From Bradyrhizobium vignae (GTDB lineage: Bacteria > Pseudomonadota > Alphaproteobacteria > Rhizobiales > Xanthobacteraceae), in NCBI RefSeq assembly GCF_004114425.1, contig NZ_RDQF01000063.1, positions 1-43,014 on the forward strand: a DNA stretch of 43,014 nt, read 5' to 3'. The position numbers and the translations under genes were made by a program. The notes under the pieces are model-generated. The model saw only the letters and a list, made by a program, of their open reading frames with translations. It did no database searches and had not been told where the DNA came from. Below are positions 17,367 to 25,609 of this stretch, one piece after another. Positions within the stretch are counted from its first letter, which is position 1. Every line of letters begins with the position of its first letter.

Positions 17367-18275
17367 CTACAACACCGCCGCCACTTCCTTCGCCGTCGGC
17401 ATCGACGGCCCCGCGCCCATGCGCTGCACGCTGATGGAGGCGGCGGTGTTGGCGAAGGCGAGGGCGGCGCGCAAGGACACATCGTCGGCCAATTGCGCGG
17501 CCAGCGCGCCGACGAAACAATCGCCGGCGCCTGTGGTGTCGAGCGCCTTCACCGCGCGCCCCGGCACGGCAATCTCCTCGCGCCCCGCCAGCGCGAGCAC
17601 GCCGCGCTTGCCGAGCGTGACGCAGATGGTCTGGTCCTCCCGCGCTTGGACCTGCCGCGCCACAGCGATGATCTGTGCGGCCTCGTCGCTCTCGGAGAGC
17701 TCGTGGCCGGCGAGGAAGCCGAGCTCCGTCTCGTTCAGCACGAGGATGTCGACGAGTGCAAGCAGCTCGCGGGGCATTGGCTGCGCCGGTGCGGGGTTGA
17801 GCAGCGTCGTGGCCGCGGCGGCACGGGCACGCCGGAAGAACGCGGCGATGGCCGGCAGTGGAATCTCGAACTGGCTGACGGCGACGTCGCCGGCCAGCAG
17901 CGGCACGACCTCGACGTCGTCAGCGCCGACCAGCCCGTTCGCCCCGGGAATGACGACGATGGTGTTGTCGGCCTCGGCCACGGTGATGATGGCCGTGCCG
18001 GTGTGCGCCTCCGCCGTTTCCACGACATAGCCGAGATCGATGCCCTGCCCGCCGAGAAAGGCCTTCAGCTCGCGTCCAAACGAATCCGTCCCCAGCCGTC
18101 CGATCAGCGTAGTCCGCGCCCCAAGCCGTGACGCCGCGACCGCCTGGTTGGCGCCCTTGCCGCCCGGAAAATACAGCACCTGGCGGCCGGCGACGGTCTC
18201 GCCGACCCTGGGATGGCGATCGGCGGTCGCCACCACATCCATGTTGATGCTGCCGGCGACGAAGACGCGCCCCAT
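17367..18275 (-). CDS. rbsK: Ribokinase (PfkB family)
   Basis: A 302-residue carbohydrate kinase of the PfkB family. The N-terminal GSINMDVV and GETVAGRQVLYFPGGKGANQA are the ribokinase signature (PfkB signature 1). The C-terminal DTTGAGDCFVGALAAQL is signature 2 with the catalytic base Asp and the anion hole. LNETE matches the conserved Asn-x-x-Glu used in Mg/phosphate handling. The length is normal. It phosphorylates D-ribose (or deoxyribose) at O-5 with ATP in the cytoplasm. A second PfkB kinase starts 18 bp upstream on the same strand, so both are probably one operon. Related kinases of other pentoses are the main alternative. Confidence 0.85.
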   Translation of the reverse strand: MGRVFVAGSINMDVVATADRHPRVGETVAGRQVLYFPGGKGANQAVAASRLGARTTLIGRLGTDSFGRELKAFLGGQGIDLGYVVETAEAHTGTAIITVAEADNTIVVIPGANGLVGADDVEVVPLLAGDVAVSQFEIPLPAIAAFFRRARAAAATTLLNPAPAQPMPRELLALVDILVLNETELGFLAGHELSESDEAAQIIAVARQVQAREDQTICVTLGKRGVLALAGREEIAVPGRAVKALDTTGAGDCFVGALAAQLADDVSLRAALAFANTAASISVQRMGAGPSMPTAKEVAAVL

Positions 18276-18293
18276 GACACACCCTTCCGACGT

Positions 18294-19187
18294 CTACACC
18301 CTGACCTCGAACTCGTGCCTGACCTTGGCGATGTCGACGAGCGTCGGCAGGCCGGCCTCATTGCCGAGGCGCTGGATCTTGAAGGTCGAGGCGGCGCGGG
18401 CGAAATCGAAATGCTCGCGCCAGCTTTTGCCGGGATGGGCGAGGTAGGAATAGACATAGGCGCCGTGGAACACGTCGCCGGCGCCGTTGGTGTCGATCAC
18501 GCGCTCGCGCGGGATCGGCATCGCCGGCATCACCTGCACCGTCCCTGTTTCGTCGTACCAAAGCAGGCCCTTCTCGCCCATGGTGACGCCGCCGATCTTG
18601 CAGCCGCGGCCCTTGAGGTAGTCGAGCATCTTCTCCGGCGTCAGGTCCATCTGCTCGCACAACCGCTCGGCGACGATCGCGACGTCGATGAATTCGAGCA
18701 GTTCATGCGTGTTGGTGCGCAGCCCGCCGCCATCGAGCGAAGTCAGGATGCCGGCTTCGCGACACACTTTGGCGTAATGGATTGCAGCATCGGGCTGGTG
18801 ACCGTCGACATGCAGCGCGCGGCAGCCGCCGAGATTGAGCATCGGAAACGGATGGATGTGCGAGTCATCGCGGCAGCGGACGATGGCGCGCTTGCCGTCC
18901 TTGGGCATGATGAAGGAGAGCGAGGACTGGTTGACCTTGCGCCCGTGCAGCGAGATGCCGTACTTCGCGCACATGTCCTGGAACATGCGCCCGAGCCAGT
19001 CATTGGCTGCCGTGGCGATCAGATCCGGCACGATGCCGAGCTTGGCGCAGCAGAATGCCGCCGTCACCGCGTTGCCGCCGAAGGAGACCGCGTAGTCCGA
19101 GGCCACGTGCTTCTCGTCGCCCGTCGGCATGTGGTCGGTGATGAAGACGACGTCGATATAAGTCTGTCCGATGAAGAGAGCCTGCAT
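18294..19187 (-). CDS. PfkB-family sugar kinase
   Basis: A 297-residue PfkB kinase distinct from ribokinase. It begins MQALFIGQTYIDVVFITDHMP, keeps SFGGNAVTAA in place of the GGKGANQA signature, and has a good second signature, DTNGAGDVFHGAYVYS, with the catalytic Asp. The lid and substrate region therefore differ from ribokinase, pointing to another sugar or a nucleoside-like substrate. It is first in a two-gene unit with the ribokinase gene (18-bp gap) and shares a 210-bp divergent upstream region with the VOC protein gene. The family is firm; the substrate is not. Confidence 0.85.
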   Translation of the reverse strand: MQALFIGQTYIDVVFITDHMPTGDEKHVASDYAVSFGGNAVTAAFCCAKLGIVPDLIATAANDWLGRMFQDMCAKYGISLHGRKVNQSSLSFIMPKDGKRAIVRCRDDSHIHPFPMLNLGGCRALHVDGHQPDAAIHYAKVCREAGILTSLDGGGLRTNTHELLEFIDVAIVAERLCEQMDLTPEKMLDYLKGRGCKIGGVTMGEKGLLWYDETGTVQVMPAMPIPRERVIDTNGAGDVFHGAYVYSYLAHPGKSWREHFDFARAASTFKIQRLGNEAGLPTLVDIAKVRHEFEVRV

Positions 19188-19397
19188 TGCTTGTCCGTGA
19201 TGCGCTTGTGGTCCCGGCCGGCGGAATTACTCTAACACCGGTTCCGCTCCGGAGGGACGCTGAAATTATTCGCAAAACCGCCCCGAAGCGCTTGAGGTCA
19301 GCATGGTGGGGGAATACGACCATCACGGGCCAATGCCAAGCCCGGGCAAACGCCGTCTTTCGGTTTGTGGGTTCCATGTCGATCAGAAGGGTACAGG

Positions 19398-20246
19398 ATG
19401 ATCGCCGGTCTCGATCACATCGTCGTTCTCGTGAGCGATATCGGTGCGGCCAAGACGGCGTATCAGACGCTGCTCGCACGCGCGCCGGCCTGGCAGAACT
19501 CGGGCGAGGGCGCTGACCGGGTGCTGTTCACCCTCGACAACATGACCATCGAGCTGATGGCGCCGAGCGGCTTCAGCGTCACCGCCGACCGTATGCGCGC
19601 ATTGCTCGACGGCCAGGAGGGCGTGCTCGCCAGCCTGTGCTTTCGTGTCGCAGACATCGGCAGGATGCACCGCCGGCTGGAGCGGGTGGCCTTGCGGCCG
19701 GACCCGGTCGCCGAGGTCGAAAGCAGCGATGCCGTCACCGAAGCCGTGCTGCGCTGGAAGCGCACCCGCGCCGCCACCGAGCTGACGCGCGGCGTGCGCA
19801 TGTTCTTCCTCGAACTCGCCGACGAGCGTCCCAAGTCGGTCGCGACCGACATCGCGCCGATCGACGGGCTCGACCACGTCGTCATCACCACCGAGGATTC
19901 CGAGCGCGCCGCCGCGCTCTACGGCGCGCGGCTCGGGCTCGATCTCGCGCTCGACCGTTCGCACCAGGATTGGGGACAGCTGATGTTCTTCCGCTGCGGC
20001 GACCTCATCGTCGAAGTGGTCCGCCGCCCCGTGGCGGGCGGCGATGCCGCGCATGACCGTCTCTGGGGCCTGAGCTGGCGCGTCGCCGACATCGACGCCA
20101 CCCGCGCCCGCCTGATCGCGAGCGGACTCGATGTCTCCGAGGTGCGCAACGGCCGCAAGCCGGGCACGCGGATCATGACGGTGCGGAGCGGGACGTGCGG
20201 GATCCAGACGGTGCTGCTGGAACGGTCGCCGAAGCCGGTGGATTAG
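19398..20246 (+). CDS. VOC/glyoxalase-like protein with two domains
   Basis: A 282-residue protein built from two vicinal-oxygen-chelate modules. The first begins at GLDHIVVLVSDIGAAKTAYQTL near residue 3. The second begins at GLDHVVITTEDSERAAALYGARLGLDL near residue 155 and continues with MFFRCGDLIVEVV. His and Glu residues at the strand ends could chelate a metal in the second module. The start at 19398 follows aagggtacagg; a longer frame from 19365 lacks support. Members include glyoxalases, extradiol dioxygenases and resistance proteins, so no reaction is assigned. Confidence 0.78.
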   Translation: MIAGLDHIVVLVSDIGAAKTAYQTLLARAPAWQNSGEGADRVLFTLDNMTIELMAPSGFSVTADRMRALLDGQEGVLASLCFRVADIGRMHRRLERVALRPDPVAEVESSDAVTEAVLRWKRTRAATELTRGVRMFFLELADERPKSVATDIAPIDGLDHVVITTEDSERAAALYGARLGLDLALDRSHQDWGQLMFFRCGDLIVEVVRRPVAGGDAAHDRLWGLSWRVADIDATRARLIASGLDVSEVRNGRKPGTRIMTVRSGTCGIQTVLLERSPKPVD

Positions 20247-20261
20247 GGCGGTCTCTCCTCC

Positions 20262-20345
20262 GTCATTGCGAGGAGCCCTTGCGACGAAGCAAATCCAGAC
20301 TGTTGCCGCGGCGGCATGGATTGCCTCGCTTCGCTCGCAATGACG
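20262..20345. repeat. Dispersed palindromic repeat (cattgcgag type)
   Basis: The left arm is cgtcattgcgaggagc...gaagcaaatccag and the right arm is tggattgcctcgcttcgctcgcaatgacgg. It is the same family as 9171-9250 and 26778-26862. It lies just upstream of the TetR gene. Confidence 0.85.
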
Positions 20346-20432
20346 GTGTTGAGGCAGATGCCCGCTTCACTTCTATGCGGCGGGCTGGGCGCGTGTTACA
20401 CGCGTACCTGGACCACCCAGCGAGCACCCGGT

Positions 20433-21146
20433 TTGGCGACAGCAAAGGCAAAGCGACCCCTGAAATGGCAGCGCGACCCCGAGGGGATGCGGCTGCGCAT
20501 TCTCGAAGCCGCCAAGCAGGAGTTTTCCGCCCATGGGCTCGCCGGCGCGCGCGTCGACCGTATCGCGGCCAAGGCCGGCGCCAACAAGCGCATGCTGTAC
20601 TATCACGTCGGCAACAAGGACGAGCTGTATCTCGCCGTGCTCGAGGGCGCCTATGACAAGATCCGCAGCGAGGAGCGCGGGCTCGATCTCGAACATCTCG
20701 ATCCGCCCGAGGCGATCCGCCGCCTGATCGAGTTCACCTGGAATTACTTCCTGCGCAATCCGGAATTCCTGTCGTTGCTCCAGACAGAGAACCTTGCCCG
20801 CGCAAAGCACCTGAAGAAATCGACCAAGGTCAAGTCGATGCACTCGCCCTTCGTCGAGATGATCCGCACCGTGGTGCGCCGCGGCGTCGAGTCTGGCGAC
20901 TTCCAGGTCGCCGTCGACCCGGTGCAGCTCTACATCTCGATCGCGGCGCTGAGCTTCTTCTATCTCTCCAACTCGGCGACGCTCAGCGTGATCTTCGGCC
21001 GCGATCTCTTGGACAAGAAGGCCAAGGATGAGCGGCTGGCCCATATGGTCGGCCTCGTGCTCGCGGCGCTGACGGGACGCTCGGCAGAACTGTTCGAGAT
21101 TGCGAAGGCGCCGAACCCGCGCACGGCCGTGGTGCAGACGGTGTAG
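20433..21146 (+). CDS. TetR/AcrR family transcriptional regulator
   Basis: A regulator of about 237 residues. The N-terminal TetR helix-turn-helix covers about residues 18-65: RLRILEAAKQEFSAHGLAG, then VDRIAAKAGANKRMLYYHVGNKDELY. The C-terminal ligand and dimer domain follows, with LLQTENLARAKHLKK. The start is uncertain: the TTG at 20433 gives a usual basic N-terminus (ATAKAKRPLKWQRDPEG), while the upstream ATGs at 20316 and 20358 fall in or next to a repeat, and an ATG at 20487 would cut the first helix. It precedes the ABC transporter and catabolic cluster on the same strand and is its likely repressor, responding to the imported compound or a product. This is inference from position. Confidence 0.88.
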   Translation: MATAKAKRPLKWQRDPEGMRLRILEAAKQEFSAHGLAGARVDRIAAKAGANKRMLYYHVGNKDELYLAVLEGAYDKIRSEERGLDLEHLDPPEAIRRLIEFTWNYFLRNPEFLSLLQTENLARAKHLKKSTKVKSMHSPFVEMIRTVVRRGVESGDFQVAVDPVQLYISIAALSFFYLSNSATLSVIFGRDLLDKKAKDERLAHMVGLVLAALTGRSAELFEIAKAPNPRTAVVQTV

Positions 21147-21175
21147 CCAAATCCTCCGCTGTCATCGCCCAAGGC

Positions 21176-21382
21176 GATCCAGTACTCGAGAGGCCGCCGC
21201 GTACTGGATTTCTCGCTTTCGCGGGGAATGACACCGAGGGTGGGCGGTCTCGTGCCCCGGACGCAGCGCAGCACGCAAGGGATGCGCTGCAGAGCCGGGG
21301 CCCACGCAACTGCGGAGCGCGGGGCCTCTGGATCCCGGCTTTGCGGGGCAACGCCAAAGAGCGTTGCAGCGCGTCCGGGACA
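21176..21382. repeat. Cluster of intergenic repeats between TetR gene and transporter operon
   Basis: The 364-bp space 21147-21510 holds no gene. It contains a gatccagtactc palindrome (21176-21240, as at 129-210), then an inverted copy of the ggccccggctctgc repeat (21253-21303; compare 7386-7463), and a diverged further unit, cccggctttgc...gcgcgtccgggac (21332-21382). The last ~130 bp before the operon start show nothing recognised except the Shine-Dalgarno. Confidence 0.65.
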
Positions 21383-21510
21383 GGAGAGCGCCGGCGCCAC
21401 TCTCCCCAAACACCCGGAACCCGCCGCAAACGTCACAGGGAATCCTCTGGACAGTATTTATCCAACGGGTTAATTTCTCCCCGCAACGAAGAAAATGCCG
21501 GGAGTGAAAA

Positions 21511-22320
21511 TTGGCCGAGCCAAAGCCGCAAGGTGCGGTGTCCAAGATGCTGAATGCGGCCTGGGTTCGGCCGTTCTTGTTCCTGGTCTTCATCGTCGTG
21601 GCCTGGGATCTTTCGATCCGCCTGTTCAAGATCCCGGCCTACCAGATCCCGTCGCCGGCCGACGTCGTCGCGGTGCTGCGCACTGAATGGCCGGAGCTGC
21701 TGCGCCAGTCCTGGCCGACCACCTATGCGACCGTCTGCGGCTTCCTGCTGTCGGCGCTGTTCGGCATTCCCGTCGCGATGCTGATCGCGGGCTCGAAGAC
21801 GGTGGAGAGCTACGTTTATCCGTTGCTGGTATTCTCGCAATCCGTGCCGAAGATCGCGATCGCGCCGCTGTTCGTGGTGTGGTTCGGTTTCGGCATCATT
21901 CCCAAGGTGATCTCGGCCTTCCTGCTCGGCTTCTTCCCCGTGGTGGTTTCGGCCGTGCAGGGCTTCAAATCAGTCGATCCTGACATGGTCGATCTCGCCC
22001 GCGCGATGCAGGGCAGCCGCTTCCAGGTGTTCCGCACGGTGAACCTGCCGCATGCGCTGCCGGCGATCTTCTCCGGCCTCAAGGTGTCGGTGACGCTCGC
22101 CGTGGTCGGCGCCGTCGTCGGCGAGTTCGTCGGCTCCAATTCCGGCATCGGCTACGTCATGCAGCGTTCGATCGGCACGTTCGACCTGCCGACGATGTTC
22201 GCGGCGCTGGTGATCCTGGCGCTGCTCGGCGTGATCCTGTTCTGGATGGTCGACCGGATCGAGAAGCTGGTCATTCCCTGGCATGTCAGCCAGCGCGAGG
22301 ACGTGATTTTCGCGTCTTAA
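21511..22320 (+). CDS. ABC transporter permease (SsuC/TauC type)
   Basis: A 269-residue inner-membrane permease with about six hydrophobic segments (first near 18-40, last near 230-250). The EAA loop contacting the ATPase is seen around MVDLARAMQGSRFQVFRTVNLPHALPAIFSGLK. This is the family importing nitrate, sulfonates, taurine and pyrimidine precursors. The start is a TTG at 21511 with gggag six bases upstream; no better start exists. It is the first gene of a cluster with the binding protein and ATPase, 51 bp ahead of the binding protein. The substrate is unknown. Confidence 0.9.
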   Translation: MAEPKPQGAVSKMLNAAWVRPFLFLVFIVVAWDLSIRLFKIPAYQIPSPADVVAVLRTEWPELLRQSWPTTYATVCGFLLSALFGIPVAMLIAGSKTVESYVYPLLVFSQSVPKIAIAPLFVVWFGFGIIPKVISAFLLGFFPVVVSAVQGFKSVDPDMVDLARAMQGSRFQVFRTVNLPHALPAIFSGLKVSVTLAVVGAVVGEFVGSNSGIGYVMQRSIGTFDLPTMFAALVILALLGVILFWMVDRIEKLVIPWHVSQREDVIFAS

Positions 22321-22371
22321 TTCAAGCAACGGTCACCAACGGCCGAAACATAACGACGAGGGAGAGTGACG

Positions 22372-23364
22372 ATGAAGCGGTGGATTGGGGCTGCATCAGT
22401 GGCGCTGCTGGCGTTTGCAGCCGTGCCGGCGCAGGCGGCCGACAAGGTCGTGCTGATGCTGAACTGGTACGTCTATGGCGAGCACGCGCCGTTCTACTAC
22501 GGCAGGGCCAAGGGCATCTATGCCGCCGAAGGCATCGACCTCGAGATCCAGGAAGGCCGCGGCTCCGCGGCGACCACGCAGGCCGTCGCCGCCAAGACTG
22601 CGGACTTCGGCTATGTCGACGTGCCCACCATGATGCGCGCGGCGATCAAGGGCGCGCCTGTGGTCGCGACCGGCGTGCTGCTGCAGACCAGCCCGATGTC
22701 CGCGATGGGCTTCGTCGACAAGAACATCAAAAAGCCCGAAGACATCAAGGGTAAGACGGTGGCGATCACGCCGGCCGACTCCATGACGCAGATCTGGCCA
22801 CTGTTCCTGAAGAAGACCGGCCTGAAGGAGAGCGACTTCAAGACCGTCGCCGGCGACGGCCAGACCAAGCTCAACGCCGTCATCAACGGCCAGGCCGATC
22901 TCCTGCTCGGCTACGTCATGGACCAGTCGATGAAGATCAAGGACGCCACCGGCAAGGAGGTCTATCCGATCAAGTTCGCCGACTACGGCATCAACATGGT
23001 TTCCTCCGGCATCATCGCCAATTCCGACTATGTGAAAGCCAATGCCGATCTCGTCCGCCGCTTCATGTCGGCGACGACCAAGGCGGTCGAAGCTGCCGAG
23101 AAGGAGCCGAAGGCCGCGGCGCAATCGATCCTCGATGCCAATCCGAAGGGCGGCAAGATCGATACGCTGACTGAGGGATTTGAGCTGACCATCCCGCTCT
23201 ACCGGACCGCGGAAACAAAGAGCAAGCGGCCGTTCCAGGTCACCGACCAGAACATGACCGAGACCGTCAATCTGCTGGTCGAATATGGCGGTCTCGATGC
23301 CAAGGCCAAGGAGAACCCCAGGGCATTCTACACCAACGATTACCTGCCCAAGAGTGGCTCGTGA
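22372..23364 (+). CDS. ABC transporter substrate-binding protein (NMT1/SsuA-like)
   Basis: A 330-residue periplasmic binding protein. Its signal peptide is clear: basic MKRW, hydrophobic core, cleavage after AQA near residue 23. The mature part begins ADKVVLMLNWYVYGEHAPFYYGRAKGIYAAEGID, the NMT1/SsuA-like opening. Hinge segments follow (DFGYVDVPTMM, INGQADLLLGYVMDQ). The ATG at 22372 follows ggag by seven bases; a GTG at 22366 is closer than usual. Its stop overlaps the ATPase start. It delivers an unknown small organic compound to the permease encoded upstream. The downstream enzymes suggest a polyhydroxy or sugar-acid-like ligand, which is inference. Confidence 0.9.
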   Translation: MKRWIGAASVALLAFAAVPAQAADKVVLMLNWYVYGEHAPFYYGRAKGIYAAEGIDLEIQEGRGSAATTQAVAAKTADFGYVDVPTMMRAAIKGAPVVATGVLLQTSPMSAMGFVDKNIKKPEDIKGKTVAITPADSMTQIWPLFLKKTGLKESDFKTVAGDGQTKLNAVINGQADLLLGYVMDQSMKIKDATGKEVYPIKFADYGINMVSSGIIANSDYVKANADLVRRFMSATTKAVEAAEKEPKAAAQSILDANPKGGKIDTLTEGFELTIPLYRTAETKSKRPFQVTDQNMTETVNLLVEYGGLDAKAKENPRAFYTNDYLPKSGS

Positions 23365-24206
23365 AACCTGCGACAGTCATGAACGAAGCCGTGCAGCCGG
23401 CCGCGCATCTGAGATTGGTGAGCGACCGGGCCGGCGATGCGTCTGGTATCAATCTATCAGGCGTGTCCAAAACCTACCGGACGCGCGACGGCGATGTGCC
23501 GTCGCTGCGGCCGCTCGACTTCCACATCAATGACGGCGAGTTCTTCGTCGTGGTCGGCCCCTCCGGCTGCGGCAAGTCCACGCTGCTCAAGCTGATCTCG
23601 GGCCTGCTGCCGCCGACCACGGGCGAGATCCTGGTCGAAGGTGAGAAGGTCACGACGCCGCACGGCAATGTCGGCATCGTGTTCCAGAACGCGCTGCTCT
23701 TGCCTTGGCGCAACATCCTCAACAACGTGATGCTGCCGATCGACATGAAGCGCCTGGCCCGGGACAAATACCTCGCCCGCGCCAAGGAGCTCTTGAAGCT
23801 GGTCGGCCTCGAAGGCTTCGAGAAGAAGCTGCCGTGGCAACTCTCCGGCGGGATGCAGCAACGCGCCTCGATCTGCCGTGCGCTGGTACACGATCCCAAG
23901 ATCATGCTGATGGACGAGCCGTTCGGCGCGCTCGATGCGCTGACCCGCGAGCGCATGAACGTCGAGCTGATGCGGATCCAGCGCGAGACGAAGAAGACGG
24001 TGCTGCTGATCACGCACTCGATTCCCGAGGCCGTGTTTCTCGCCGACCGCGTGCTGGTCATGACCGAACGTCCCGGCGCGGTCGCCGCGATCTACGACGT
24101 GCCGCTGCCGCGCCCGCGCTCGCTCGATGTGATGGCCGATCCTGTTTTCACCGAGCTCGTGCAACGCATCCGCAAGCATTTCTTCTCGCAAGGTGCACTG
24201 GACTGA
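23361..24206 (+). CDS. ABC transporter ATP-binding protein (SsuB/TauB type)
   Basis: A 281-residue ATPase. The motifs are Walker A GPSGCGKST, Q-loop FQNALLLPWR, signature LSGGMQQR, Walker B IMLMDEPFGALD and switch His in LLITHS. An N-terminal extension of about 30 residues precedes the domain. The GTG at 23361 overlaps the upstream stop (GTGA), indicating coupling; an ATG at 23379 is an alternative start. It energises the adjacent permease. It ends 5 bp before the enolase-superfamily gene, tying uptake directly to the enzymes. Confidence 0.93.
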   Translation: MKPATVMNEAVQPAAHLRLVSDRAGDASGINLSGVSKTYRTRDGDVPSLRPLDFHINDGEFFVVVGPSGCGKSTLLKLISGLLPPTTGEILVEGEKVTTPHGNVGIVFQNALLLPWRNILNNVMLPIDMKRLARDKYLARAKELLKLVGLEGFEKKLPWQLSGGMQQRASICRALVHDPKIMLMDEPFGALDALTRERMNVELMRIQRETKKTVLLITHSIPEAVFLADRVLVMTERPGAVAAIYDVPLPRPRSLDVMADPVFTELVQRIRKHFFSQGALD

Positions 24207-24211
24207 CGATC

Positions 24212-25609
24212 ATGTCACCCCGCCTGAAGCTGCGAGACATCGCCTTTTTCGAACGCCCCGTGCATTTCGCGCGGCCGTTCCGCTTCGGCGCCGTCACCAT
24301 CAACGCGACACCGCAGCTGTTCGTCCGGGTCGAGATCGAGGTCGAGGGCAGGGGGAGCGCGGTCGGCGCCAGTGCCGAGCTGCTGGTGCCGAAATGGTTC
24401 GACAAGCGGCCGGAGCTGTCGCCGGCGCAGACGGTAGATGGGCTGCGACGGTCGCTCGAGATTGCGCGCGGGCTCTATCTGGCGCGCAGCCTGTATCAGA
24501 CCGCCTTCGATCTGCATGCCTCGTGCATCGGCGCGCAGATCGCGACGTGTGCGAATAAGAACATTCCGGCGCTTGCTGCGGCTTATGGCCCCGCCGAGAT
24601 CGACAAGGCCATTCTCGATGCGCTGCTCCGCGCCCTCGCGACCAACTTCTTTGATGGCATGGCCGGCAATATCGCCGGCATTGATACGCGGCTGTCTCCT
24701 GATCTGAGCGAGAGGGACATCAGGACGTTTCTCTCCGGCCGTGTGCCGCTGGAGCGTGTTGCCGTCAGGCACACCGTCGGCCTTGATGATGCGGTGGAAG
24801 GTGAGGGCGGTGTTGCCGATCCACGCGAGAACGCCGGTGCTCGCTACTTCAAGCTCAAGCTGTCGGGCGAGCCTGCAGCCGATGCCGCGCGTCTGGCGCG
24901 TATCGGCAAGGAGCTCGACACGCTCGGGCGCGACTCCAAGGTGACGCTCGACGCCAACGAGCAGTATGCGGATCTCGCTGCGTTGGAGGCGCTGATGGAC
25001 CGGCTCGATCATGACGCCGCGTTACGCCCGATCGCCGCGCGCCTGCTCTATGTCGAGCAGCCGATGCCGCGCGATATCACGCGACAATCGCCGCTGGGAC
25101 CGCTGGCCTCGCACGGCTTCATCATCGACGAGGCCGACGATTCCTACGATGCCTTCGCCGCCGCGCGTGCGCTGGGCTATTGCGGCATTTCGTCAAAATC
25201 CTGCAAGGGACTCTATAAGTCGGTGGTCAACGCGACACGCGCGGCGAAATGGAGCGCGGACGGCGTGCGGTTCTTCGTGACTGGTGAAGATCTAACCTGT
25301 CAGGCCGGCCTCGCCGTGCAGCAGGATCTCGCGCTCGCTGCGTTCATCGGCGCCACCCATGCCGAACGCAACGGCCACCACTATGTCGATGGCTTCGGCG
25401 ACACGCCGGCCGCGGAAGCGCAAGCCTTCGCGGCCGCGCATCCCGATCTCTATGCCGACGCCGGGCAGGGCATCAGGCTCAAAATTCACGACGGCGATCT
25501 CCTGACGGGATCGCTTCACGCAACGGGCTTTGCGTCCTCGGTCCATCCGGAGTGGTCGGCGCTCCGTCCGCTCGAACAGCCAAAATCACTTCAGGAGTAT
25601 CTGGCATGA
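24212..25609 (+). CDS. Enolase-superfamily (mandelate racemase-like) enzyme
   Basis: A 465-residue member of the enolase superfamily, which abstracts the proton next to a carboxylate. The barrel motifs are K214-L-K216 (FKLKLSG), the metal ligands Asp247 in LDANEQY, Glu282 in YVEQPMP and Asp306-Glu307 in IIDEADD, and Lys residues on the opposite face in SSKSCKG. It is longer than typical mandelate racemase relatives (about 370-400) and has an N-terminal capping domain (FERPVHFARPFRFGAVTI). Specific subgroup and substrate cannot be assigned. The start is 5 bp after the ATPase gene, and the stop overlaps the next start (ATGA). It probably dehydrates or epimerises an acid brought in by the transporter. 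Confidence 0.8.
   Translation: MSPRLKLRDIAFFERPVHFARPFRFGAVTINATPQLFVRVEIEVEGRGSAVGASAELLVPKWFDKRPELSPAQTVDGLRRSLEIARGLYLARSLYQTAFDLHASCIGAQIATCANKNIPALAAAYGPAEIDKAILDALLRALATNFFDGMAGNIAGIDTRLSPDLSERDIRTFLSGRVPLERVAVRHTVGLDDAVEGEGGVADPRENAGARYFKLKLSGEPAADAARLARIGKELDTLGRDSKVTLDANEQYADLAALEALMDRLDHDAALRPIAARLLYVEQPMPRDITRQSPLGPLASHGFIIDEADDSYDAFAAARALGYCGISSKSCKGLYKSVVNATRAAKWSADGVRFFVTGEDLTCQAGLAVQQDLALAAFIGATHAERNGHHYVDGFGDTPAAEAQAFAAAHPDLYADAGQGIRLKIHDGDLLTGSLHATGFASSVHPEWSALRPLEQPKSLQEYLA

Noticed and set aside
18294..19187. Calling the second PfkB kinase a ribokinase or adenosine kinase
   Set aside because: The first signature differs from ribokinase and nothing in the sequence fixes the substrate.
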